The translations under genes and the position numbers were made by a program. Of a stretch of 50,119 nt of DNA, positions 17,289 to 26,302 are shown in pieces. The notes under the pieces were generated by a model. The model did not search any database, was not told the origin of the DNA, and was given only the letters and a program-made list of their open reading frames with translations. The DNA lies in contig JAOLWQ010000007.1 of assembly GCA_028342535.1 (NCBI GenBank), positions 1 to 50,119 of the forward strand, given 5' to 3'. The stretch's first letter is position 1, and each line of letters begins with the position of its first letter. This DNA comes from Methylophilaceae bacterium (GTDB lineage: Bacteria > Pseudomonadota > Gammaproteobacteria > Burkholderiales > Methylophilaceae).

Positions 17289-17906
17289 ATGAAAACTATT
17301 GAGTTAGCAAAATATGGCCCTGTAATTCCAGTAATTGTAATAGAAGATATTAATGATGCTGTACCAATAGCAGAAGCATTATTGACTGGAGGAATAAAAG
17401 TTTTAGAAATTACCTTGAGAACTAAATGTGCTTTAAAGGCAATTGAAATGATTGCTAATAAAGTTCCTGATGCTATAGTTGGAGCAGGAACTTTAAGGTC
17501 AAAATCTGATGCAACAAATGCAAAACTTGCTGGGAGCCAGTTTGCTGTTAGTCCAGGCTATACAAGCGAAATGGGACTGGCATGTAAAGAAATAGAACTT
17601 CCTCTTCTTCCCGGAGTTTCAACTGGCAGTGAGGTTATGAATGCTAATAATGAAGGATTTTCTTTTTTAAAATTATTCCCTGCGGTCGCTGTAGGTGGCA
17701 TAAACTTATTAAAAGGTTTCTCTGGGCCATTTTCCGATATTCAGTTTTGTCCCACAGGTGGAATAACTGTTGAATCAGCCCCAGATTTTTTAGCATTACC
17801 TAACGTTGCTGTTTGTGGTGGAACGTGGCTTACTCCAAAAAAATTAATCGAAAATAAAGATTGGGCGGCAATCACAAAACTTGCAAAGCAAGCTAGCTCG
17901 ATTTAA
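17289..17906 (+). CDS. eda: Eda, KDPG aldolase
   Basis: Class I aldolase splitting 2-keto-3-deoxy-6-phosphogluconate into pyruvate and glyceraldehyde 3-phosphate. It has 205 residues. The catalytic glutamate is in LEITLRT near residue 44 and the Schiff-base lysine in FLKLFPAVAVGG near residue 130; GAGTL, SPG, LPGVSTGSE and FCPTGGI are the substrate-binding loops. It lies directly after edd and is certainly cotranscribed. Confidence 0.97.
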   Translation: MKTIELAKYGPVIPVIVIEDINDAVPIAEALLTGGIKVLEITLRTKCALKAIEMIANKVPDAIVGAGTLRSKSDATNAKLAGSQFAVSPGYTSEMGLACKEIELPLLPGVSTGSEVMNANNEGFSFLKLFPAVAVGGINLLKGFSGPFSDIQFCPTGGITVESAPDFLALPNVAVCGGTWLTPKKLIENKDWAAITKLAKQASSI

Positions 17907-17913
17907 GCATTTT

Positions 17914-18567
17914 GTGATTGATCTAAAAAAATACAATACAATTATTTTTGATTGCGATGGGGTTATTCTTAACTCTAATTTTCAAAAAATTGAAGCTTAT
18001 AGAAATGCTGCCATTACTTATGGAGCAACTAAAAGCCAAGCTGAAGACCTCGTTACTTACCATGTAAAGTTAACTGGGATATCTCGGAATATTAAATTTA
18101 AATACTTTCTAAAAGAAATTATGGGTGAAGAAATTTTAGATTCGTCAATGAATTCATTGGTTGGTAATCTAAATAAAGAGGTGGTCAGTCTCCTAAAAGG
18201 CTGTGAAATTGCTAGTGGAATGAAGAAGCTTAAATTTGAAACTCGAAAATCTACTTGGATGGTAGCTTCAGGAGGAGATCAAGAGGAATTAAGATTTCTT
18301 TTTAAGAAAAAAAAGATTACTTCTTATTTTGATGGCGGGATTTATGGCAGCCCTTCTTCTAAACATGAAATCATAGAAAGCAAGCTAAAGAATAAAAATT
18401 TTTTACCCACATTATTTCTTGGCGACTCATTGTATGATATTCAGACAGCTCAAAAATATAACCTAGATTTTATTTTCATCTATGGTTGGACAGATCTTAA
18501 GAACTGGAAAAAAATATGCGACGATAAGGGGTTAACTTATATCGAGAAAATTGAAGATTTAATTTAA
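17914..18567 (+). CDS. HAD-superfamily phosphatase, substrate unknown
   Basis: About 217 residues with the haloacid-dehalogenase motifs in order: I, IIFDCDGVILNS (nucleophile Asp); II, VASGG; III, a Lys in SSKHEI; IV, LFLGDSLYDIQTA. The roughly 90-residue helical cap between motifs I and II places it with the phosphoglycolate-phosphatase/beta-phosphoglucomutase group. I chose GTG at 17914, just after the eda stop; an in-frame TTG at 17881 would overlap eda. It runs in the edd-eda direction and its last 9 nt overlap the convergent hldE. It is not GmhB, whose motifs differ. It could remove phosphate from a sugar of the neighbouring pathways, but the substrate cannot be read from sequence. Confidence 0.75.
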   Translation: MIDLKKYNTIIFDCDGVILNSNFQKIEAYRNAAITYGATKSQAEDLVTYHVKLTGISRNIKFKYFLKEIMGEEILDSSMNSLVGNLNKEVVSLLKGCEIASGMKKLKFETRKSTWMVASGGDQEELRFLFKKKKITSYFDGGIYGSPSSKHEIIESKLKNKNFLPTLFLGDSLYDIQTAQKYNLDFIFIYGWTDLKNWKKICDDKGLTYIEKIEDLI

Positions 18568-20040
18568 TTTATTAATAATTTTGGTTGTGCTCTTTCCTTG
18601 AACAACAGGTATCAAGGTTACTTTTCCTCCCCATTGTTTCATTTCTTTAGCTCCGACTACATTTTTTATAGCGTAATCGTTCCCCTTAAACAATATATTA
18701 GGTTTAATTGATTTAATTAAATTTAGAGGGCTCGGCTCATCAAATAAAACAACTACATCAACTGATTCTAGAGCACAAAGCACCCTAGCTCGGTCAATTT
18801 CTCCAACCACTGGTCTTTTTGGACCCTTAATTTTCCTGACTGAAGTATCACTATTAAGTGCAAGTATCAAAAAATCTACCTGCTTCTTAGCTTTTTCTAA
18901 ATAAGTGACGTGACCTGCATGTAAAATATCAAAACAACCATTTGTAAATCCTATTCTTATATCTTTCAGTTCCGGGTCTTCGAGATAACTTTCCCTTAAA
19001 ATTTCAACGAATTCAAGTAAATCTTTCTTATGAATAGCTTTACCAATGTTGTGCTCTGTAATGGAATTATATTGAAGCTCTTTTAGTAATTCATGTCTAA
19101 GAATAGGCATAGTTCCAATTTTCCTAATAACTATACCTGCAGAAAAATTAGCCAATCTAAATGCATCCTCAAGAGAGGTATTTGCAATCAAACTAGCTGC
19201 TAACGTTGCAATGACGGTATCACCAGCTCCTGAAACATCGAACACCTCTTTAGATGTTGTTGAAGGGTAATCTTCCACTTTATTTTTTGTTATATGTTTT
19301 ATTCCCAAGTCACCCTGAGTCATTGCAATAAAATTAAAACTATATTCTTTTATAATTTTTTTTAATGCAGCATTAAGTAATTGATCATCATTATTTGTTA
19401 AATTCGCCAATATTAAAGCTTCTTTTTTATTTGGAGTAATTGCCGTCGCTCCACGATACTTTTCTAAAACAGTTCCTTTTGGATCAATGAGAACAGGAAT
19501 ATTTTTTTTATTAGCAGATTGAATAACTTGCTTTAAAAAAGTAGGTGTTAAAAATCCTTTTTCATAATCAGAAATGATTATTGCATTAGGTCCAGTTGAT
19601 ATAAGTTTTAGAATTTTTTTTAATTCGGTTTGGTTTGGCCCAGTTGATAATTCGTCATAATCAAGTCTTACCATTTGCTGTTGGCCACTCATAATTCTTG
19701 TTTTAGTTGTAGTTAAACCTCTTTTTTTGATGAGGTTTTTAGTAGCTATACCATTATCTCTAAACAAATCTTTGAGAATCTCCCCAGAATTATCGCTACC
19801 AATTTCACCAATTAAAACGGTTTTAATTCCTAAGCTTAAAAGATTAAGTGCGACGTTTCCTGCTCCCCCAATTTTATTAAAATTTTCATTTACATTTATA
19901 ATTGGTACTGGCGCCTCAGGAGATATTCTTTTAGCAACACCGCTAATATATTTATCAAGCATAATGTCACCAATAACTAAACCCCATTTATTTTTAGCAT
20001 TGAATCCATTACTCACAATATCTATAATATTATTTTTCAA
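18559..20040 (-). CDS. hldE: HldE, bifunctional heptose-7-phosphate kinase / heptose-1-phosphate adenylyltransferase
   Basis: Makes ADP-heptose for the lipopolysaccharide inner core. It has 493 residues and two domains. The N-terminal ribokinase-type part (about 1-330) has GDIMLDKYISGVAKRISPEAP, the NKIGGAGNVALNL pocket and VFDVSGAGDTVIATLA with the catalytic Asp. The C-terminal nucleotidyltransferase (about 360-493) has FTNGCFDILHAGHVTYLEKAK with HxGH. The start is TTG two bases after the hldD stop; no strong Shine-Dalgarno is seen, so it may depend on coupling to hldD. The order hldD-hldE is a common LPS pair. Confidence 0.96.
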   Translation of the reverse strand: MKNNIIDIVSNGFNAKNKWGLVIGDIMLDKYISGVAKRISPEAPVPIINVNENFNKIGGAGNVALNLLSLGIKTVLIGEIGSDNSGEILKDLFRDNGIATKNLIKKRGLTTTKTRIMSGQQQMVRLDYDELSTGPNQTELKKILKLISTGPNAIIISDYEKGFLTPTFLKQVIQSANKKNIPVLIDPKGTVLEKYRGATAITPNKKEALILANLTNNDDQLLNAALKKIIKEYSFNFIAMTQGDLGIKHITKNKVEDYPSTTSKEVFDVSGAGDTVIATLAASLIANTSLEDAFRLANFSAGIVIRKIGTMPILRHELLKELQYNSITEHNIGKAIHKKDLLEFVEILRESYLEDPELKDIRIGFTNGCFDILHAGHVTYLEKAKKQVDFLILALNSDTSVRKIKGPKRPVVGEIDRARVLCALESVDVVVLFDEPSPLNLIKSIKPNILFKGNDYAIKNVVGAKEMKQWGGKVTLIPVVQGKSTTKIINKLN

Positions 20041-20042
20041 AA

Positions 20043-21026
20043 TTAGGCATACCTATCAGTAGTAAGAAGATAGTTTTTCATATAATCATTTACCCCTTCT
20101 TCTAAATTTTTAAATTTTAAATTTAACCCTGTAGACAATATCTTATCAAGATTAGCTTCAGTATAGTATTGATATTTACCTTTTAAATCATTTGGCATAT
20201 CAATATATTTAATATTAGATTTATCACCACCTGTATTTTTAATTACAGCTTCAGCTAAATCATTAAAAGATTGAGCAGCCCCTGTTCCAGAATTAAAAAG
20301 TCCTGATATATGGTTATTTTTTAGGAAAAACATAACATACTCAACTGCATCTTTAACATAAATAAAGTCTCTTAATTGCATCCCATCCTTATAATCTGGA
20401 TTCCCACTCTTAAATAATCGTATTTCTTTTTCTTTTTGGAATTGTTGAAATGCGTGAAAAACAACACTAGCCATTCTATTTTTATGGTATTCATTTGGAC
20501 CATATACATTAAAAAATTTTAAGCCGCACCATTGGGGTGGTGAAGGTTTATTTGAATTAACCTGAGAACATGCCCATTGATCAAAAAAATGTTTTGAATA
20601 CCCATAAGCATTTAAAGGGATTAATTTCGATAGTGAACTCTCATCGTCATCGTACCCATTTTTTCCGTTACCATAAGTTGCTGCTGAGCTTGCATAAATG
20701 AAAGGAACTCTATTGGCCGAACACCAGCTCCATAACATTTGGCTATAACGAATATTTGAAATTAATAATTTATTAAAGTTTGATTCCGTAGTAGCGCTAA
20801 TAGCACCCATATGAATTACAGCAGTAATATTTTTATTATTCCTAAAAAATTTTGGAAGGTCATTTTTATCAATGAAATCAATAAATTTTCTTTTAGCAAT
20901 ATTTTTTTCTTGATCTTGGGAGGTCATATCATCAAAGATAACAAAATTATTTTCATTGAGAATTGTATTTAGGTGCCAAGCAATCATGCTTCCAATCATT
21001 CCTGTTCCACCAGTAAGAGCTATCAT
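20043..21026 (-). CDS. hldD: HldD, ADP-L-glycero-D-manno-heptose 6-epimerase
   Basis: Short-chain-dehydrogenase-type epimerase converting ADP-D-glycero- to ADP-L-glycero-D-manno-heptose. It has 327 residues. The nucleotide-binding loop is LTGGTGMIGSMIA at the N terminus (GGTGMIGS), followed by IHMGAISATTE, YASSAATYG, and the YGYSK catalytic Tyr/Lys pair near residue 140. KFFNVYGPNEYHKNRMASVVFH is a family signature. It lies 10 nt after hemH and 2 nt before hldE. Confidence 0.97.
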   Translation of the reverse strand: MIALTGGTGMIGSMIAWHLNTILNENNFVIFDDMTSQDQEKNIAKRKFIDFIDKNDLPKFFRNNKNITAVIHMGAISATTESNFNKLLISNIRYSQMLWSWCSANRVPFIYASSAATYGNGKNGYDDDESSLSKLIPLNAYGYSKHFFDQWACSQVNSNKPSPPQWCGLKFFNVYGPNEYHKNRMASVVFHAFQQFQKEKEIRLFKSGNPDYKDGMQLRDFIYVKDAVEYVMFFLKNNHISGLFNSGTGAAQSFNDLAEAVIKNTGGDKSNIKYIDMPNDLKGKYQYYTEANLDKILSTGLNLKFKNLEEGVNDYMKNYLLTTDRYA

Positions 21027-21035
21027 AGGCTTTTC

Positions 21036-22133
21036 TTATTTAAATTTTTCAGCTTGTTTTTTTGTTAAGTTTGACGACTTTTGTTCTTTTGCCAGTGACC
21101 ATTTAGGATCAAGCCATCCCTGCAGATTTGAACTTGAAATTATACCCATTGCTTCAATCCATTTAGGATCGCTGTTTAATGAGGGGATGTACTTATAACC
21201 TTTACCGCCATTATTAATAAATATAGATTTCCCTTCCATATTTATTTCTTCAAGTGTTTCAAGGCAGTCACTTGAAAATCCTGGGCATATAACCTGTAAA
21301 TCGTTTATTTTTTTCTTACCAAGGTCTGCAATAACTTCCGCAAAATATGGTTTTAACCATTCAGCTTTACCAAATCTAGACTGAAAACAGATTTGATATT
21401 CGGCATCCTTTAACTTTAATGCTTCTGCTAATAAGCGCCCAGTTTTATGGCATTCACAATGATAGGGGTCTCCTTGGTATAAAGATTTTTTGGGTATACC
21501 ATGAAAGCTCATTATTAATTTTGAAGGCTTACCATTTTTTTTCCAATAATTTAATACTGATACTTTTAGCGCATTTATATATGCTGGGTGATCATGGTAA
21601 TGACGAATTGTTCTTATTTCTGGAACATTCCTTGTCTTTAATAGCAATCTCCATAAACTATCCATTGCAGATGCTGAGGATGAGGCTGCATATTGTGGAT
21701 AAAGTGGAAATAGTAGTATTTTAGTACAGTTCTTTTCCCTTAGTTCATTAAAGGCTTTTTGCATTGATGGTTGACCATAACTCATGCCTAAAGACACTTC
21801 TATAGGCTGTTTGTAATTTTTATCTAAGTATTTCTTTAGAAGTTTAGATTGGGCTTTAGCATTTACCAAAAGAGGGGAGCCTTTTGATGTCCATATCTGA
21901 GCATATTTTTTTGCTGAAGATGCTGGCCTAAAAACCAATATAATAAAATGTAAAATCCAACACCAAATAAATCTTGGAATTTCTACAACTCTTCTATCCA
22001 TAAGAAATTGGCCAAGATATTTTCTTACTGCAGTGGTTTTTGGTTCTTCTGGAGTTCCTAAGTTTGCAAGAATTATTCCTATTTTAGGGGAATCTCCGTG
22101 TTCGTATCTAGGCTCTTGATTGTAATAACTCAT
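21036..22133 (-). CDS. hemH: HemH, ferrochelatase
   Basis: Inserts ferrous iron into protoporphyrin IX, the last step of haem synthesis. It has 365 residues. Family marks are ILANLGTPEEPKTTAVRKYL, the active-site histidine in SFHGIPKKSLYQGDPY, CHKTGRLLAEAL, FQSRFGKAEWL and the acidic CPGFSSDCLETLEEI. A hydrophobic stretch at about residues 57-70 suggests membrane contact. It sits 10 nt downstream of hrcA, so haem synthesis and a heat-shock repressor share a transcript, an order common in betaproteobacteria. Confidence 0.97.
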   Translation of the reverse strand: MSYYNQEPRYEHGDSPKIGIILANLGTPEEPKTTAVRKYLGQFLMDRRVVEIPRFIWCWILHFIILVFRPASSAKKYAQIWTSKGSPLLVNAKAQSKLLKKYLDKNYKQPIEVSLGMSYGQPSMQKAFNELREKNCTKILLFPLYPQYAASSSASAMDSLWRLLLKTRNVPEIRTIRHYHDHPAYINALKVSVLNYWKKNGKPSKLIMSFHGIPKKSLYQGDPYHCECHKTGRLLAEALKLKDAEYQICFQSRFGKAEWLKPYFAEVIADLGKKKINDLQVICPGFSSDCLETLEEINMEGKSIFINNGGKGYKYIPSLNSDPKWIEAMGIISSSNLQGWLDPKWSLAKEQKSSNLTKKQAEKFK

Positions 22134-22142
22134 ATAAATTTA

Positions 22143-23153
22143 CTACTTAATTGAATTGCTCAACAGTTTAGCAGTGATATCAACAATAGGAATAACTCTT
22201 TCATATGCCATCCTTGTTGGACCAATAACACCAAGCATTCCAAGAATTTCTCCATCAGCTTCGTATGGCGCTGTTATAACGCTGCATTCATCAAGTGCCT
22301 GATAGCCGGATTCTTCGCCAATAAAAATTTGTATACCATCAGCTCGATGACTTTTTTCTAGCAACTGAAGTAAAGCTGATTTTTTTTCGAAAATCTCAAC
22401 AATTTTTCTTACGCTAGAAACATTTTGAGAAAGTTCTGATGTGTCTAGTAGATTTTTTTGTCCTGACATAACTAAATTATCATTTTGATCAACATCGCTC
22501 GAAGTTTCAATCGCTGCATTCATAAGTGTCACCATTTCAGCTTTCATAGTTTTTAGCTCACTAACTAACTTGCCTTTGACTTGTTTAATATCAAATCCTG
22601 CATAATGTTGGTTAAAAAAGTTAGAAGCCTCTAAAAGGCTTTGTTTGGTGTAATCATTTTCTGTATATAACACTCTATTTTGAACGCCACCATCATCCGT
22701 AACAATGATAACTAAAATTCTATTTTTAGATAATTCAAGAAATTCAATGTGCTTAAAAGAAACCTTGCTAGCTCGAGGGATTAATACAACCCCTGCAAAT
22801 TTTGTTAAATGAGATAGCGTATCTGCTACAGAGTTTATTAAATGCTTACTATCAGAAACAATTAATTGATCTTTAAGTGTTGATATTTCTAATGCATTCA
22901 GTGACTTAATTGTAACTAAACTATCAACAAAGAATCTATATCCTTTTTGAGTTGGAATGCGGCCTGCGGATGTGTGTGGGCTTGTAATAAATCCAGCATC
23001 TTCGAGATCTTTCATTATATTTCTTATTGATGCCGGACTAAGGTCTAAGCTTGATGTATTTGCAAGCGTTTTTGAGCCGACAGGTTGTCCATCACCAATA
23101 TGATGGCTTATTAAAGTTTTTAACAGAGTTTGAGCTCTTTTATCTAAATCCAT
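22143..23153 (-). CDS. hrcA: HrcA, heat-inducible transcription repressor
   Basis: Represses chaperone genes by binding the CIRCE inverted repeat; activity is set by the GroEL chaperonin in studied species. It has 336 residues. The N-terminal winged helix has PVGSKTLANTSSLDLSPASIRN and the family hallmark ITSPHTSAGRIPTQKGYRFFVD; the rest is the GAF-like and dimerisation region ending IGPTRMAYERVIPIVD. It is divergent from nadK. No CIRCE element is visible before hrcA itself, but there is one before rpoH at 4102-4128. Confidence 0.97.
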   Translation of the reverse strand: MDLDKRAQTLLKTLISHHIGDGQPVGSKTLANTSSLDLSPASIRNIMKDLEDAGFITSPHTSAGRIPTQKGYRFFVDSLVTIKSLNALEISTLKDQLIVSDSKHLINSVADTLSHLTKFAGVVLIPRASKVSFKHIEFLELSKNRILVIIVTDDGGVQNRVLYTENDYTKQSLLEASNFFNQHYAGFDIKQVKGKLVSELKTMKAEMVTLMNAAIETSSDVDQNDNLVMSGQKNLLDTSELSQNVSSVRKIVEIFEKKSALLQLLEKSHRADGIQIFIGEESGYQALDECSVITAPYEADGEILGMLGVIGPTRMAYERVIPIVDITAKLLSNSIK

Positions 23154-23162
23154 GAATTTATA

Positions 23163-23189
23163 ATTAATTCGTTAATTAATTTCGTTAAT
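23163..23189 (-). repeat. Twin ATTAACGAA repeats in the hrcA leader
   Basis: The minus strand carries ATTAACGAAATTAAT (23189-23175) and ATTAACGAATTAAT (23176-23163), each a short inverted repeat and together a direct repeat with 13-nt spacing. They lie 10-36 nt upstream of the hrcA ATG. They could be an operator or simply AT-rich leader sequence; I know no regulator with this site. Confidence 0.4.
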
Positions 23190-23253
23190 GCATTAAAATA
23201 CACATATTATATATTTTACTGTCTCAACCTTAACAAAGCTAGTTTAAAAAATA

Positions 23254-24123
23254 ATGGTAATGAAATTTAAAAAAATTGCGATCATCGGAAAATATCCTTC
23301 TTTAGAAGAGACTAAAGATATCCATGATCAGCTCATACAACTAATAAACCATTTAAGTAAAAAAAATATTGATTTAGTCATTGAGGAAAAAACACAAAAC
23401 CAAATTAAATTAAATAAATTTAAATCACTACCGCTTAGTGAGATTGCTAAACAAGTTGATATAGCGATTGTTGTTGGCGGCGATGGAACAATGCTTGGAG
23501 TTGCAAGAATATTGGTAGATACCGGGATCCCTTTGATAGGGATTAATCAAGGCCGGTTTGGATTTTTAGCTGATTTAAATATAAACAGTATGTTTTCAAG
23601 TATTGATAATATTTTAGATGGCTTTTATATTCAAGATAATAGAATGTTAATTGAAACAACAATTATAAGAAATAATAAACCAATCCATGAATCGTTTGCA
23701 CTTAATGATATTGTTATTAGAAGTGGTTTAAGACTTATTGAATTGGAAGTAATTATTGATAATAATTTTGTCCATACACAAAGATCTGATGGGTTAATTG
23801 TTAGTACACCAACAGGAACAACAGCTTATGCACTCTCTGCTGGTGGGCCAATCATCCATCCAAATTTAGATGCTATTACTTTTGTGCCGATTAGCCCCCA
23901 TACTTTGAGTAACCGTCCTATTGCCGTTAGCGGAGACAGTGAAATATTAATTAAAATAGTTGATATGGACGAAGCTAACGCTAGTATCGATGGGCAAATT
24001 CAAATACCCTTAGATAAAAAAGATACAATAAGTATTAAAAAGGCTAAACAATATATTTCAATACTTCACCCACAAGATTATTGTTATTTTGAGATGCTTA
24101 GAAATAAACTGAATTGGGGTTAA
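23254..24123 (+). CDS. nadK: NadK, NAD kinase
   Basis: Phosphorylates NAD to NADP. It has 289 residues. The GGDGT motif is in IVVGGDGTMLG near residue 73; GINQGRFGFLADL, NDIVIRSG and STPTGTTAYALSAGGPI complete the NAD-kinase pattern. The start may be the ATG at 23254 or the ATG two codons later. It is divergent from hrcA and followed by recN 9 nt after its stop, a usual nadK-recN pair. Confidence 0.97.
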   Translation: MVMKFKKIAIIGKYPSLEETKDIHDQLIQLINHLSKKNIDLVIEEKTQNQIKLNKFKSLPLSEIAKQVDIAIVVGGDGTMLGVARILVDTGIPLIGINQGRFGFLADLNINSMFSSIDNILDGFYIQDNRMLIETTIIRNNKPIHESFALNDIVIRSGLRLIELEVIIDNNFVHTQRSDGLIVSTPTGTTAYALSAGGPIIHPNLDAITFVPISPHTLSNRPIAVSGDSEILIKIVDMDEANASIDGQIQIPLDKKDTISIKKAKQYISILHPQDYCYFEMLRNKLNWG

Positions 24124-24132
24124 GATTTACAA

Positions 24133-25788
24133 ATGCTTGAAAATCTTTCAATTAAAAATTTTGTTATTGTTGATCACTTAGAACTAAATTTTACAAGTGG
24201 ATTCTCTGCTTTAACTGGTGAAACTGGCGCTGGTAAGTCTATTCTTATAGGAGCGCTTTCATTAGCTCTTGGTCAAAGAAGTGAGACTGGTGTGGTTAGA
24301 CATAATACTGATAAATCTGATATTTCAGCTACTTTTAATATTCTAGATGATAAACAGGCTCAAGAATGGCTAAAACAAAACGAACTTGAATCTGAGGATG
24401 AAAACCTATTTTTAAGACGGGTTATATACAAAGATGGCAAATCTAAAGGCTTTATTAATGGGATACCAGCAAGTATTAACCAGTTAAAATCAATAGGAGA
24501 ATTACTTATTGATATTTATAGTCAAAACTCACATCATTCATTGTTAAAAAATGCTACTCAAAGAGAGATTTTAGATAATTTTTCAGGGTTATACAAAGAA
24601 GTTGAAGAAATTAAACAGCTTTATGATCATTGGCGAAAGTTATTTACAGAAAACGAAAATTTTAAAAAAAATAAAGAATCTAGTATTGAAGAGATAAAAG
24701 AACTTGAAGTGAAAAATAAACAGTTTATGGCTTTAGATTTTTCTTTTTCTAAATGGCAGGATGTCCAAGCAAACCATAAAATGCTTTCTAATAGTTCAGA
24801 ATTAATTAATGGTGTTCAAGAATGTATTTCTAGATTAGATAATGATGACTCCTCCGCATCCAATCAAATTAACCAACTTCAAGCAAGCTTATCTAAGTTA
24901 TCTAATCTAGATGATCGGCTTGGAAATCAGTTAAAAATTATTGATACCATCTCTATGGAGGTAGGTGAGCTTATTCGTGAGTTAAATCATTATTTACATA
25001 AGCTCGAGATTAATGAAGCATTAAAGAATGAAGTCGAATCTAAAATTCAAGATACTTATGATTTTTGTAGAAAATATCGGGTAAAACCAGAAGACTTAGA
25101 TTCTTTAAGTAATGATTGGCAGGTTCGTTATGACTTATTAGTTAAACTAATAGATGAAGAGGGAATAACGGAGGCATTAAACGAAGCAAGGCATCGTTAC
25201 GATGAGGCGGCTCTTAAATTATCGCTAAAAAGAAAAGAATCAGCATTGGAGCTCAATAAAATTATTACTGACAAGCTTAAAAATTTATCTTTTACGCATG
25301 GTAAGTTTGAAGTCAATTTAAAATCAATTGAGCCAAGCGCCAATGGAAATGAACAGGTCGAATTTCTAATTTCAACTTATTTAAATGCTGAACCTAGACC
25401 AATACAAAAAGTAGCATCAGGCGGTGAATTATCTAGAATTAGTTTAGCAATAAGAGTAGCCTCGATTAAAAAAGCTAATGTTCCTGTTATGATTTTTGAT
25501 GAAGTTGATGTAGGTATTGGAGGGGGAGTTGCTGAAGTAGTAGGAAAATTATTAAAAGATTTAGCAGGCGATGTTCGAAATCAGATTTTTGCTATTACGC
25601 ACTTACCTCAAGTTGCTGCTCAATCCTTAAACCATTTTAAAGTTTCAAAAGAGGAAATTAATGGTGAAACTGTTAGTCAAATAAATTTACTTGATGAGAA
25701 TGGCCGTGTTAAAGAACTGGCTAGAATGTTAGGTGGTGTTGAGATAACAGATACTACGATAAAGCATGCTAAAGAGCTACTTAGCTGA
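24133..25788 (+). CDS. recN: RecN, DNA repair ATPase
   Basis: SMC-like protein involved in double-strand break repair. It has 551 residues. Walker A is GETGAGKSI near residue 30; a long coiled-coil region fills the middle (about 155-370); the signature SGGELSRISLAIRVAS and Walker B VMIFDEVDVGIGG lie near 430-465. FAITHLPQVAAQS carries the switch histidine. Its last 12 nt overlap the end of the convergent fur gene. No LexA-type operator is evident upstream, and expression may come through nadK. Confidence 0.96.
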   Translation: MLENLSIKNFVIVDHLELNFTSGFSALTGETGAGKSILIGALSLALGQRSETGVVRHNTDKSDISATFNILDDKQAQEWLKQNELESEDENLFLRRVIYKDGKSKGFINGIPASINQLKSIGELLIDIYSQNSHHSLLKNATQREILDNFSGLYKEVEEIKQLYDHWRKLFTENENFKKNKESSIEEIKELEVKNKQFMALDFSFSKWQDVQANHKMLSNSSELINGVQECISRLDNDDSSASNQINQLQASLSKLSNLDDRLGNQLKIIDTISMEVGELIRELNHYLHKLEINEALKNEVESKIQDTYDFCRKYRVKPEDLDSLSNDWQVRYDLLVKLIDEEGITEALNEARHRYDEAALKLSLKRKESALELNKIITDKLKNLSFTHGKFEVNLKSIEPSANGNEQVEFLISTYLNAEPRPIQKVASGGELSRISLAIRVASIKKANVPVMIFDEVDVGIGGGVAEVVGKLLKDLAGDVRNQIFAITHLPQVAAQSLNHFKVSKEEINGETVSQINLLDENGRVKELARMLGGVEITDTTIKHAKELLS

Positions 25789-26244
25789 CCCATGACATTT
25801 TTCAGTATTTTCTACTCCACCTAATTTGCAAGTGCAAGGTTTTTTTGTGCAGTCTGCATAAATATACAATGCATGCTCAATGATAGTGAATCCATTTTTT
25901 TCGGCAATCATATTTTGTCTTTTTTCAATTTCATCATCACAAAATTCTTTAATAAATCCACATTGAAGGCATACGATATGATCATGATGTTCTTTTTCAT
26001 TAAGCTCAAATACAGCTTTATCACTTTCAAAATGATGGCGAATTAAGATGCCAGATTGTTCAAATTGCGTTAATACTCTATAAATAGTTGCTAATCCAAC
26101 TTCTTCATCTGTTTTCAGCATTATTTTGAAGATATCTTCAGCTGATAAATGTTTATCTTTGTTATTTTCGAAAATACCAAGTACTTTTAACCTCGGGAGA
26201 GTTGCTTTAAGGCCTGTTTTTTTTAGATCATCATGTTTTTTCAT
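25777..26244 (-). CDS. fur: Fur, ferric uptake regulator
   Basis: Iron-responsive repressor. From the ATG at 26244 it has 155 residues; a GTG two codons earlier is also possible, with GGAG 4 nt before the GTG and 10 nt before the ATG. Marks are the DNA-binding helix region DLKKTGLKATLPRLKVL and GLATIYRVLTQFEQSG, the metal site EKEHHDHIVCLQCG with HHDH and CxxC, and a second C-terminal cysteine pair (DCTKKPCTCK). It is divergent from bamE, a conserved fur-bamE arrangement, and overlaps the 3' end of recN by 12 nt. No clear Fur box is seen in its own upstream region. Confidence 0.97.
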   Translation of the reverse strand: MKKHDDLKKTGLKATLPRLKVLGIFENNKDKHLSAEDIFKIMLKTDEEVGLATIYRVLTQFEQSGILIRHHFESDKAVFELNEKEHHDHIVCLQCGFIKEFCDDEIEKRQNMIAEKNGFTIIEHALYIYADCTKKPCTCKLGGVENTEKCHGSAK

Positions 26245-26302
26245 AACCACATAGCTCCAAAATTAGATTAACTTAATATCTATCATGTTATATTATGAAC
26301 CT

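Noticed and set aside
18559-23153. The LPS heptose genes as part of a horizontally acquired surface-polysaccharide island
   Set aside because: Only the conserved hldE and hldD are present, beside hemH and hrcA, with the same base composition as neighbours and no glycosyltransferases or mobile genes.
26245-26302. Fur box between fur and bamE
   Set aside because: The region is AT-rich but has no convincing GATAATGATAATCATTATC-like repeat.
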